Below are positions 32,330 to 40,929 of a stretch of 44,555 nt of DNA, piece by piece. The translations under genes and the position numbers were made by a program. Each line of letters opens with the position of its first letter. The first letter of the stretch is position 1. The DNA is from Lachnospiraceae bacterium (GTDB lineage: Bacteria; Bacillota; Clostridia; Lachnospirales; Lachnospiraceae): NCBI GenBank assembly GCA_004557975.1, contig SFEV01000021.1, positions 1 to 44,555 of the forward strand, written 5' to 3'. The notes beneath the pieces are model-generated. The model was not told the origin of the DNA, made no database searches, and saw only the letters and a program-made list of their open reading frames with translations.

Positions 32330-33508
32330 ATGTTTAATACATCAGAAAGAATGGAGGCACTTCCTTTTTCCGGAATCCGTGTAATGATGGAGCGTGCCAA
32401 CAAGATGCAGAAAGAAGGCCGTGACATCATCCATATGGAAATCGGACGTCCCGACTTTGACACACCGGAGGTAATCAAGAAAGCAGCATACGACAGCCTG
32501 GAAAAGGGACATGTATTCTACACATCCAATTACGGTACACCGGAGCTGCGTGCAGCAATCGCTGAGAAGCTGACAAGAGAGAACGGTGTTGAGTACAAGC
32601 CGGAAGAAATCCTTGTTACCATCGGTGTAGGTGAGGGAACGTACGCATCCATAGCAGCATTCCTGAATCCCGGAGATGAGGTACTGGTACCGAACCCGGT
32701 ATGGCTGAATTACATTCATGTTCCGAATTTCTTCGGTGTTGTTCCGGTGACATATTCTCTGAAGGAAGAGAACAACTTCCAGATCGATATGGATGAGATC
32801 GAGAGCAAGATCTCAGAGAAAACGAAAATGATGGTTATCAATACACCGGGCAATCCCACCGGTACAGTACAGAGCCGCGAGACACTGGAGAAGCTTGCTG
32901 ATATCGCAAAGAAGCATAACCTGATCGTAGTTGCCGATGAGATTTATGAGAAACTGGTGTACGGCGGAGCAAAGCATGTAAGTATCGCTTCACTTCCGGG
33001 AATGAAAGAGCGAACCATTACACTGAACGGCTTTTCCAAATGCTATTCCATGACAGGATGGAGACTTGGATACTGTGCAGCTCCTGTTGAGATGATCCAG
33101 GGTCTGGTTCGTGTTCACCAGTATATCAATACATGTGCAGCTTCCTTCGTACAGGATGCAGGCGTTACAGCACTGCGCGAGGCAGAGCCGGATGTACAGC
33201 TCATGGTAAAAGAGTATGAGAAGAGAAGAAATTATGCTGTAGAAGCTCTCAACGCCATGGAAGGCATCAGCTGCAGAACACCGGAAGGCGCATTCTACAT
33301 CTTCGTAAATATCAAATCTCTTGGAATGACATCCGCACAGGTGGCTGATTATCTGCTGGATAACGCAGGTGTGGCTACAGTTCCGGGTTCCGCTTTCGGA
33401 ACAGAGGGAGAAGGATATATCCGTCTTTCCTACGCATGCAGCTACGAGCGTATTGTTGAAGCAATGAAGAGAATGGCAAAGGCATTTGAGGAATTAAGAA
33501 CAAAATAA
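32330..33508 (+). CDS. PLP-dependent aminotransferase, class I/II (AspC/AlaT-like)
   Basis: 392 residues. Landmarks are an N-terminal HMEIGRPDFDTPE, NTPGNPTGT, VVADEIYEKLVYGG and the Schiff-base lysine K237 in GFSKCYSMTGWRLGY, with a C-terminal RLSYA arginine for the substrate carboxylate. Cytoplasmic. AAAGGAG precedes the ATG. Next to glutamate dehydrogenase, a hydroxyacid dehydrogenase and glycerate kinase, a serine- or alanine-type transamination to hydroxypyruvate is a reasonable inference, but class I members are broad. Confidence 0.9.
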   Translation: MFNTSERMEALPFSGIRVMMERANKMQKEGRDIIHMEIGRPDFDTPEVIKKAAYDSLEKGHVFYTSNYGTPELRAAIAEKLTRENGVEYKPEEILVTIGVGEGTYASIAAFLNPGDEVLVPNPVWLNYIHVPNFFGVVPVTYSLKEENNFQIDMDEIESKISEKTKMMVINTPGNPTGTVQSRETLEKLADIAKKHNLIVVADEIYEKLVYGGAKHVSIASLPGMKERTITLNGFSKCYSMTGWRLGYCAAPVEMIQGLVRVHQYINTCAASFVQDAGVTALREAEPDVQLMVKEYEKRRNYAVEALNAMEGISCRTPEGAFYIFVNIKSLGMTSAQVADYLLDNAGVATVPGSAFGTEGEGYIRLSYACSYERIVEAMKRMAKAFEELRTK

Positions 33509-33540
33509 AGTGATGCAGATTACTTTTGGAGGAAAATAAA

Positions 33541-34890
33541 ATGAATGCATATATAAACAGCGTGATTGAAAGTGTTAAGAAAAAATATCCGGAGCAGCCG
33601 GAGTTTTGTCAGACTGTAGAAGAGGTTCTGTCTTCTCTGGAGCCGGTTGTCGAGAAACATCCGGAATACGAAAAGGTAGATTTGCTGAACCGTATGGTGG
33701 AGCCGGAGAGAATGTTCACGTTTCGCGTTGTATGGCAGGATGACAATGGAAACTGGCATACCAATACAGGCTATCGCTGCCAGTTTAACGGTGCAATCGG
33801 ACCGTATAAGGGAGGTCTTCGCTTCCAGCCGAATGTAACTCCCAGTATCATGAAGTTCCTTGGCTTTGAGCAGACCTTCAAGAACAGTCTGACCGGTCTT
33901 CCCATCGGCGGCGGCAAGGGCGGCTCTGATTTTGACCCGACAGGAAAGAGTGATAATGAGATCATGCGTTTCTGCCAGAGTTTTATGCAGGCATTATACC
34001 GCTACATCGGACCGGACGTGGATGTTCCGGCAGGAGATATGGGATGCGGCGGAAGAGAGATCGGTTATCTTTTCGGAGAATACAGAAGACTGAAGGGTGT
34101 TTTTGAAAACGGTGTTCTGACCGGCAAGGGCTTCTCCTACGGCGGCAGCCTGATTCGCCCGGAAGCTACAGGATACGGTGCTGTATACTATCTGGAAAAT
34201 GTCCTGAAAGACGACGGACAGGACATCAAGGGCAAGACAATCGCATGCGCAGGCTTCGGTAATGTTACATGGGGTATCTGCAAGAAGGCAACAGAGCTTG
34301 GTGCGAAGGTTGTGACACTTTCCGGTCCTGACGGATACATCTATGATCCGGACGGTGTAACCACTCCGGAAAAGATTGACTATCTGGTGACAATGAGAAA
34401 CTCCGGAAGAAACAAGGTACAGGATTACGCAGATAAATTCGGCGTGGAATTCTTCCCGGGTGAGAAGCCGTGGGGCGTAAAGGTGGATATCTGTATGCCG
34501 TCCGCTATGCAGAACGATGTACATATGAAAGAAGCAGAAATGATTGCGGCAAATCATATCCGCTACTATATCGAAGTTGCAAATATGCCGACTACAAATG
34601 ACGCTCTTCGTTTCCTGATGGATCAGGGAGACATCATCGTAGCTCCGTCCAAGGCTGTCAACGCCGGCGGTGTTGCCACATCTGCACTTGAGATGAGCCA
34701 GAACAGCGAGCGCCTTGTATGGACAGAGGAAGAGGTCGATGCACAGCTTCACAATATTATGAATACGATCTACAAAAATTCTGTCGATGCTGCAAAAAGA
34801 AACGGATTGGGTTATAATCTGGTTGCAGGAGCAAATATTGCAGGCTTTGAGCGTGTTGCAGAAGCAATGCTGCAGCAGGGTGTTTTCTAA
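33541..34890 (+). CDS. gdhA: Glutamate dehydrogenase, hexameric
   Basis: 449 residues, the standard length of the hexameric small type. The start is ATG 33541 with GGAGG at 9 bases; a TTG 15 bases before is inside the ribosome site. Signature YKGGLRFQPNVT, PIGGGKGGSDFDPTGKSDNE, and VDVPAGDMGCGGREIGYL give the substrate lysines; GFGNVTWG is the cofactor loop. Interconverts 2-oxoglutarate + ammonium and glutamate, so it links the aminotransferase to ammonium. Coenzyme choice cannot be read safely. Confidence 0.95.
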   Translation: MNAYINSVIESVKKKYPEQPEFCQTVEEVLSSLEPVVEKHPEYEKVDLLNRMVEPERMFTFRVVWQDDNGNWHTNTGYRCQFNGAIGPYKGGLRFQPNVTPSIMKFLGFEQTFKNSLTGLPIGGGKGGSDFDPTGKSDNEIMRFCQSFMQALYRYIGPDVDVPAGDMGCGGREIGYLFGEYRRLKGVFENGVLTGKGFSYGGSLIRPEATGYGAVYYLENVLKDDGQDIKGKTIACAGFGNVTWGICKKATELGAKVVTLSGPDGYIYDPDGVTTPEKIDYLVTMRNSGRNKVQDYADKFGVEFFPGEKPWGVKVDICMPSAMQNDVHMKEAEMIAANHIRYYIEVANMPTTNDALRFLMDQGDIIVAPSKAVNAGGVATSALEMSQNSERLVWTEEEVDAQLHNIMNTIYKNSVDAAKRNGLGYNLVAGANIAGFERVAEAMLQQGVF

Positions 34891-34906
34891 AAGAAAGGGA
34901 TAAAAT

Positions 34907-35872
34907 ATGAAGATTGTAGTACTTGATGGTTACACAGAGAACCCGGGAGATCTTTCCTGGGAGGAACTTGCGAAGCTGGGAGAGCTGGTAGTCTATGACC
35001 GTGTTTCTTATGCGGATGCTCCGGTGATCCGTGAGAAAATCGGAGATGCTGATATCGTTATCACAAACAAGACACCGATTACAAAAGAGACTCTTGACGC
35101 ATGCCCGAATATCAAGGCGATTGCAGTTCTGGCTACAGGATACAACGTAATTGATTACCAGTATGCAAAAGAAAAAGGAATTCCGGTCATGAACGTGCCG
35201 ACCTACGGAACACAGATCGTTGGTCAGTACGCAGTAGGACTTCTCCTTGAGATCTGTTCTCACTATGCACACCATGACAATGCAGTGAAGGAAGGCAGAT
35301 GGGAGCACAACGATGACTGGTGCTTCTGGGATTACCCGATGATTGAGCTGTACGGAAAGACAGCAGGTATTATCGGTCTCGGAAGAATCGGACAGGCTAC
35401 TGCAAGAATCCTGAATGCCATGGATATGAAGGTTCTCGCTTACGATGCTTTCCAGTCTGAGACAGGAAAGCAGCTGGCAGAGTACGTGGAGCTTGACACA
35501 CTTCTGGCACAGTCCGATGTGATTTTCCTGCACTGCCCGCTGTTCCCGTCAACAGAGGGAATCATCAACAAAGATAACATCGCAAAGATGAAGGACGGCG
35601 TTATCCTGATCAACAACAGCCGCGGACAGCTGGTAGTAGAGCAGGATCTGGCAGACGCACTGAACAGCGGAAAAGTCTATGCGGCAGGTCTTGATGTTGT
35701 ATCCACAGAGCCGATTAAGGGAGACAACCCGCTGCTTACAGCAAAGAACTGCCTGATCACTCCGCATATTTCCTGGGCAGCTCAGGCTGCACGCCAGAGA
35801 ATCATGGATATCACGGTTGCCAATGTGAAATCCTTCCTTGACGGCAATCCTGCAAATGTGGTGAATAAATAA
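34907..35872 (+). CDS. D-2-hydroxyacid dehydrogenase, hydroxypyruvate/glycerate reductase-like
   Basis: 321 residues. NAD loop GIIGLGRIGQATA; catalytic R in NNSRGQLV, E in LDVVSTEP, H in ITPHISWAA. HprA-like. It reduces a 2-oxoacid (hydroxypyruvate or glyoxylate) with NADH. It lies 16 bases after gdhA and 1 base before glycerate kinase, so hydroxypyruvate to D-glycerate is the best guess. Confidence 0.9.
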   Translation: MKIVVLDGYTENPGDLSWEELAKLGELVVYDRVSYADAPVIREKIGDADIVITNKTPITKETLDACPNIKAIAVLATGYNVIDYQYAKEKGIPVMNVPTYGTQIVGQYAVGLLLEICSHYAHHDNAVKEGRWEHNDDWCFWDYPMIELYGKTAGIIGLGRIGQATARILNAMDMKVLAYDAFQSETGKQLAEYVELDTLLAQSDVIFLHCPLFPSTEGIINKDNIAKMKDGVILINNSRGQLVVEQDLADALNSGKVYAAGLDVVSTEPIKGDNPLLTAKNCLITPHISWAAQAARQRIMDITVANVKSFLDGNPANVVNK

Positions 35873-35873
35873 G

Positions 35874-37103
35874 ATGGATGCATTGAGACAGAAAGCAAAT
35901 CAGATCATCAGAGAATCACTGGATGCAGTGATGCCGGACCGCGCCGTAGAAAAAGCCCTGGAGAATTTCCGGGGCGACGGCGGCCGGACTGTCCTGGTGG
36001 CGGCCGGGAAAGCCGCGTGGCAGATGGCCGCAGCGGCAGTGCGTGTTCTGGGACGCGTGGATGATGGAATTGTCATTACAAAGTATGACCATGTGAAAGG
36101 TGATATTCCGGGAGTGGAGTGCCGTGAGGCAGGTCATCCTGTCCCTGATGAGAACAGTTTTTCGGCCACGGAGCTGGCCCTGGAAAAGGTTCGCACTCTG
36201 GAGCAGAACGACACGGTGATTTTCCTTCTGTCAGGCGGCGGAAGCGCACTGTTTGAGAAGCCGCTGATTCCGGGAGAGGAGCTGCAGGATATTACGAAGC
36301 AGCTGCTGGCATGCGGAGCAGACATTGTGGAGATGAACACCATCCGTAAACGCCTTTCCGGTGTAAAGGGCGGCCGTTTTGCCCAGGCATGTATGCCTGC
36401 CCGTGTTTTTGCCATTGTGCTCAGCGATATACTGGGAGACCCGCTGGATATGATCGCATCGGGTCCGGCATATCCGGATTCTTCCACCTGTGAGCAGGCA
36501 GAATCCATCGTCGGAAAGTATCATCTGAAACTGTCTGAGCAGGCACAGGCGCTGATGAAGGAAGAGACACCGAAGGAGCTTGCCAATGTGACGACCCAGA
36601 TTACGGGCAGTGTCCGTGAGCTGTGTGAAGCGGCGAAGCAGGCTGCATCAAAGCTGGGCTATGAACCGGTTCTTCTCACGGATGAGCTCTGCTGTGAGGC
36701 AAGGGAAGCAGGAAGCATGATGGCCAGTATTCTCCGCACTCACGCAAAGGACGGGAAGCGTCTCTGTTATATCGCCGGAGGTGAGACCGTGGTACATCTC
36801 ACCGGAAAGGGAAAGGGAGGACGCAATCAGGAGCTGGCGCTCTCTGCGGCTTCCGGAATCGCAGGACTTGGAAATGCCTGTGTATTCTCAGTAGGAAGCG
36901 ACGGGACAGACGGCCCCACCGATGCGGCAGGAGGCTACGTGGACGGAGATACCGTGGAGCGGCTCAGAGAGAAGAATCTGGATGTCTTTTCTGTTCTGGG
37001 TGATAATGATGCGTACAATGCTCTGGCGGCAGTAGGAGGACTGATTGTGACAGGCCCGACAGGCACCAACGTGAATGATGTTGCAGTGGCACTGCTGGAC
37101 TGA
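35874..37103 (+). CDS. Glycerate 2-kinase, type II (DUF4147/MOFRL)
   Basis: 409 residues. LLSGGGSALFEKP, TIRKRLSGVKGGRFA and LSDILGDPLDMIASGPAYPD are the DUF4147 landmarks; IAGGETVVHLTGKGKGGRNQE marks MOFRL. It makes 2-phosphoglycerate from D-glycerate with ATP. ATG one base after the upstream stop; ribosome site poor, so translation is likely coupled. Ends at a strong terminator. Confidence 0.92.
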   Translation: MDALRQKANQIIRESLDAVMPDRAVEKALENFRGDGGRTVLVAAGKAAWQMAAAAVRVLGRVDDGIVITKYDHVKGDIPGVECREAGHPVPDENSFSATELALEKVRTLEQNDTVIFLLSGGGSALFEKPLIPGEELQDITKQLLACGADIVEMNTIRKRLSGVKGGRFAQACMPARVFAIVLSDILGDPLDMIASGPAYPDSSTCEQAESIVGKYHLKLSEQAQALMKEETPKELANVTTQITGSVRELCEAAKQAASKLGYEPVLLTDELCCEAREAGSMMASILRTHAKDGKRLCYIAGGETVVHLTGKGKGGRNQELALSAASGIAGLGNACVFSVGSDGTDGPTDAAGGYVDGDTVERLREKNLDVFSVLGDNDAYNALAAVGGLIVTGPTGTNVNDVAVALLD

Positions 37104-37160
37104 GTACAGAATTCTGAATAAAGCTGCGCTGGAACATACAGGAATATCAATACAGATATT

Positions 37161-37200
37161 AAAAATCCGGGATTTTATTTGCGAAAATCCCGGATTTTTT
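37161..37200 (+). terminator. Terminator of the aminotransferase-glycerate kinase operon
   Basis: 16-bp stem (37161-37176 with 37184-37199), ATTTGCG loop, T run TTTTTT at 37195-37200. Confidence 0.9.
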
Positions 37201-37368
37201 ATGCCACAGGGCAGCCTAATCACATTCTTTTTCTGCCGGACATGAAACAGGAGAGTCAAAGCTTGGGTTGAATGCGTAGAAATTCTTTGCATCCAGATCC
37301 TCCTGCACAGATCGCAGCGCTTCCCCGAAGCGAAGTTATGTAAATAATCTCTGAAGACATATTATCTG

Positions 37369-37983
37369 TCACACTGCGCCATTGGAAACGTTAAACATAA
37401 TGACAGCTTCACGTCCTTTGAATGCTCCCATCTGGTAATAGCCGGTGTCCGTGCGGTTGATCCGTGCAATGGAGACAGAGCGGTTGGCACGCTTTGGCGT
37501 ATCGTAAAGGAAATGAATTTCATCCGTCTGGTATTCTTCATCGAATTCCGGATCATCCTCTTCCTCATAATATGGGTCGAAGACCAGAGCATAGTCACCG
37601 GAAAGACCGGTCAGAAGTACGTAGTGCCAGCACTCAAGGTGCACACGTACTACAGCGACTCCGCCTGATTCAAGTGCCATCCAGAGCTGGCTTCCGGGAA
37701 CAAGGGCAACCTGTTCTCCTGTCACGTAATCGCAGTGGATTGGGAAATTCCTGGTCTCAGAGAAGTGATTCAGCCAGTTGGACATGTAGTGCATGGCGGC
37801 AGAGGAGGTCCCACGCTTACACAGTTCCCCGTTTTCATTGTAGGTATCCATGCAGTAGAGCATGATGAATTTCACAAGATCCGGGTAAATTTCTTCCCGG
37901 TCAAAAAGATAGCGGATGCCGTTCAGAAGAGATACCGGTCCGCAGTCATATTCACAAGTCTGGTAATTTAATACATTTTTCAT
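37369..37983 (-). CDS. C39-like papain-fold cysteine peptidase, standalone
   Basis: 204 residues. ATG 37983 has GGTGA at 7 bases and is 43 bases after the predicted promoter start; a longer frame to 38061 would overlap the promoter. Catalytic pattern: Q8 and C14 in YQTCEYDCGPVS, H120 in LECWHYVLLTG, D136 in VFDPYY. It matches C39/papain-like double-glycine peptidases but has no transporter domain and no signal peptide. Divergent from the second peptide importer. Substrate unknown. Confidence 0.75.
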   Translation of the reverse strand: MKNVLNYQTCEYDCGPVSLLNGIRYLFDREEIYPDLVKFIMLYCMDTYNENGELCKRGTSSAAMHYMSNWLNHFSETRNFPIHCDYVTGEQVALVPGSQLWMALESGGVAVVRVHLECWHYVLLTGLSGDYALVFDPYYEEEDDPEFDEEYQTDEIHFLYDTPKRANRSVSIARINRTDTGYYQMGAFKGREAVIMFNVSNGAV

Positions 37984-38032
37984 CCGAGAATCACCAACTT
38001 TCATTTGGTAAAATTGCCTAAAAAGTGATTGT

Positions 38033-38061
38033 ACTATAACCTGAATTGTTTGATTTGTCAA
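38033..38061 (-). promoter_or_regulatory. Promoter of the C39-like gene
   Basis: On the minus strand, TTGACA (38061-38056), 17-bp spacer, TATAGT (38038-38033). It supports the shorter C39 start. Confidence 0.75.
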
Positions 38062-38108
38062 GTTTTGAGAAAAAAATCAAATTATTTTATCAAATATGAA
38101 AAATGTAT

Positions 38109-38137
38109 TTGACAAGAAAAGTATGATATAATAAAAT
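38109..38137 (+). promoter_or_regulatory. Promoter of the second peptide-importer operon
   Basis: TTGACA (38109-38114), 17-bp spacer, TAAAAT (38132-38137). Between this and the divergent promoter lie two direct repeats ATCAAAT (38076-38082, 38089-38095), a possible operator. Confidence 0.7.
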
Positions 38138-38236
38138 AGATAAAACTAAATCACATATTTCATATAGATTTGGTAGGGAAACAAAGTTTTGATGGGATTT
38201 GTGTTTTATCCACAAAAAAGAGAAGGAGGAGATTTG

Positions 38237-39841
38237 ATGAAAAAGTTCATGCGAAAAGTGATCAGTGTAGCTCTGGCTGCATCTGTAGCAGCAGCCACGG
38301 CAGGTTTCGGAGTTGCTGCTGAAGGTGACGGAGCAAACAAGATTGTAAATGTAGGTGTTACAGACTCTCTGGGCGGAGTAAATCCGCTGGCTATCGATCA
38401 GACTGAGATTAATAAATATGCAGTGGGACTGCAGTTTCTGCCGCTGGTAGAGCTGGACTCAGAGCTGAATTTTCAGCCGATGCTCGCAGACTCTGTGACG
38501 ACAGAGGACAACCTGACCTTTACGGTGCATATCAGTGATGAGGCGACCTGGTCAGACGGGACACCGGTGACGGCAGAAGATGTGGAGTTCACAGTACTGT
38601 GCCTTGCCAGCCCGGTGATCAACAATGCGACCATGATGCTTTACGCGTTCGAAGGCGTCGGTGATGACGGTTTCGTGGAAGCGGGGGCCACAGAGATAGC
38701 GGGAATCCGCGCGGTGGACGAGAAGACCGTTCAGTTCACCTCGAAGTATCCGATGGCTCTGACTACCTTTGAGAATACGTACGGACGTTACCTTCACACA
38801 CTTCCGAAGCATGTGCTGGGAGAGTACAGTGAGGAGGAGCTGCTGACTCTGGATTGGTTCAATCATCCGGATGTAGTCAGCGGACCGTATATCCTGACAG
38901 ACTATGATACAGATCACTATATTTCCTATACAGCCAATGAAAACTACTGGAAGGGTGCACCGAAGATCGGTAAGCTGAATATCAAGATCGTGGAGGGCAG
39001 CCAGATCTACTCCGGTCTGCAGTCAGGGGAGATCGATATCACACATCACACCATGGCGGCAATTCCCCAGGAGGATTACGAGAGCATCGAGGCCCTGGAA
39101 AATGTGGAGACTGTTTACGGTCTGCCGATCACAAATCAGTCTGCATTTATCCAGACTGCAAATATTCCGGATGCGAGAGTGCGCCAGGCGCTGGTCTATG
39201 CCATTGACCGCAGACAGCTGGTAGATCAGCTGCTGAAAGGACACGGCGAAGTGGTTGACGGCTTCCTGTCCTCTGCCAGCCCGTTCTTTGACGATTCCGT
39301 TGAGCCGGTTTCCTACGATCCTGAGAAGGCAAAGGAGCTGCTTGCTGAGGCAGGCTGGGATAGCTCCCAGACGCTTCGTTTCTATGTGAATTCCGGAGAC
39401 AGCACATTCGTAAATGGCGCTCAGGTGCTGGTGGCACAGTGGGCGGCAGTCGGCATCAATGTCGAGGTGACGACAGTGGATCTGGCGACACTGATGACAG
39501 TGGCAGGTACGACGGATTATGATATCATGGCAGTTCAGTATACGTATGCTCCGGTTGATCCGTATCCGGATGTGGACTGGCTGCTGAGCGGTGAGGGAAG
39601 CTGGACCGGCTATGCGGATGATTCCATCAGTGAGGCACTTGCAGGTACACAGCAGACCAGCGATATCGAAGAAATCAGGGGACTGTATTCCATCGTGGAC
39701 AGGAAGGTACAGGAGGATGTACCGATGTTCTCCGTATACATCATCAGTGCCCAGGGGGCGGTCAGCAGCCGTCTGAGCGGTGCGCAGCCAAGTGCATACG
39801 GTTTCTTCAACGACGTTCAGAACTGGGATATCAACGGCTGA
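38237..39841 (+). CDS. Peptide ABC transporter substrate-binding protein (SBP_bac_5)
   Basis: 534 residues. ATG 38237 is preceded by AAGGAGG; the longer frame lacks a ribosome site. Signal peptide (KKFMRKVISVALAASVAA, cut near VAA-EG) without lipobox Cys, as in the first binding protein. Family marks are WSDGTPVTAEDVEFTV, VSGPYILTDYD and VRQALVYAIDRRQLV. First gene of an operon with ATPases before permeases, opposite to the 8477 operon. Confidence 0.92.
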   Translation: MKKFMRKVISVALAASVAAATAGFGVAAEGDGANKIVNVGVTDSLGGVNPLAIDQTEINKYAVGLQFLPLVELDSELNFQPMLADSVTTEDNLTFTVHISDEATWSDGTPVTAEDVEFTVLCLASPVINNATMMLYAFEGVGDDGFVEAGATEIAGIRAVDEKTVQFTSKYPMALTTFENTYGRYLHTLPKHVLGEYSEEELLTLDWFNHPDVVSGPYILTDYDTDHYISYTANENYWKGAPKIGKLNIKIVEGSQIYSGLQSGEIDITHHTMAAIPQEDYESIEALENVETVYGLPITNQSAFIQTANIPDARVRQALVYAIDRRQLVDQLLKGHGEVVDGFLSSASPFFDDSVEPVSYDPEKAKELLAEAGWDSSQTLRFYVNSGDSTFVNGAQVLVAQWAAVGINVEVTTVDLATLMTVAGTTDYDIMAVQYTYAPVDPYPDVDWLLSGEGSWTGYADDSISEALAGTQQTSDIEEIRGLYSIVDRKVQEDVPMFSVYIISAQGAVSSRLSGAQPSAYGFFNDVQNWDING

Positions 39842-39900
39842 TGGCTGATTAACAGCTGATTTACATCACGAGACATTTGGACAACAGAAAGGACAGACGA

Positions 39901-40929
39901 ATGGCACATTTGCTTGAGGTAAAAGGCCTGACCACGGCCTTTATCGGAGATTATGGCAGAAATGTCAGCGTAGATCACGTGAACTTCCATGTGGATGAGG
40001 GAGAGGTGATCTGCATTGTGGGTGAGTCCGGATGTGGAAAGAGTGTTACCTCATTATCGATTATGGGGCTTTTAGGGAGGGGCGGAGCTGTCATTGACGG
40101 CTCTGTCCTCTTTGACGGTAAAGAGCTTCTTTCCATGTCGGAAAAAGAGCTGGATCAGGTGCGCGGCAACGAGATGACAATGATCTTTCAGGACCCGCTG
40201 ACATCCCTGAACCCGGTGTTCACGGTCGGCAGCCAGATGATGGAGAGCATCCGGATCCACATGCATCTGCCGAAGGCGGAGGCAGCAAAGCGGGCGGAAG
40301 CGCTGTTGGCGCGGGTCGGTATGCCGGATCCACACAGCGTCATGAAAAAGTATCCGCATACGCTTTCCGGCGGCATGCGGCAGCGTGTGATGATTGCGAT
40401 GGCCTTATCCTGCAATCCCCGCCTGCTGATTGCCGATGAGCCAACCACAGCGCTGGACGTGACGATTCAGGCGCAGATTATGAATCTTTTAAAGGCGCTG
40501 CAGCGAGAAACAGGAATGGCGATGATTCTGATCACACACGATATCGGTCTGGTGGCCAATATGGCTGACCGGGTACTTGTCATGTACGCAGGCCAGATCA
40601 TCGAGAGCGCACCGTCAGAGAGACTGTTCTCTCATCCGGCGCATCCGTATACCCAGGCGCTGCTGGAGACTGTGCCGACGATCCGCGATGACGCAGACCG
40701 TATTCTTGTATCCATTCCCGGCATAGTGCCGGAGAGCTACGATACGATTCCGGGCTGCCGTTTTGCTGACCGTTGTTCCTTTGCGTGTGACAGATGTGCA
40801 CAGCCCCAGGAAAACTATGAGTTCGGCCCGGGACATACCGCGAAATGTATTGTGATGAAAGAACGTGCACAGGAGCACGGGAAATCAGCTTCTGCAGAAA
40901 AGGCAGAAAAAGGAGGACGGCCGGAATGA
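39901..40929 (+). CDS. Peptide ABC transporter ATP-binding protein (DppD-like)
   Basis: 342 residues. ATG 39901 behind AAAGGA. GESGCGKS, LSGGMRQRVMIAMAL, LLIADEPTTALD, ITHDIGLV and the C-terminal PGCRFADRC cluster are present. Stop overlaps the next ATG (ATGA). Confidence 0.92.
   Translation: MAHLLEVKGLTTAFIGDYGRNVSVDHVNFHVDEGEVICIVGESGCGKSVTSLSIMGLLGRGGAVIDGSVLFDGKELLSMSEKELDQVRGNEMTMIFQDPLTSLNPVFTVGSQMMESIRIHMHLPKAEAAKRAEALLARVGMPDPHSVMKKYPHTLSGGMRQRVMIAMALSCNPRLLIADEPTTALDVTIQAQIMNLLKALQRETGMAMILITHDIGLVANMADRVLVMYAGQIIESAPSERLFSHPAHPYTQALLETVPTIRDDADRILVSIPGIVPESYDTIPGCRFADRCSFACDRCAQPQENYEFGPGHTAKCIVMKERAQEHGKSASAEKAEKGGRPE

Noticed and set aside
37318..37332. CGCTTC-CCC-GAAGCG hairpin as terminator of the C39-like gene
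   Set aside because: The loop is only three bases and no T run follows on either strand.
37216..37335. 39-codon minus-strand stretch with protein-like composition (ends PVSCPAEKECD)
   Set aside because: No start codon or ribosome site and no family recognised; a stop lies just upstream. It may be the tail of a lost gene but cannot be supported.
37984..38061. Longer start for the C39-like peptidase
   Set aside because: It would run through the predicted -10 and -35 boxes, and it has no ribosome site.
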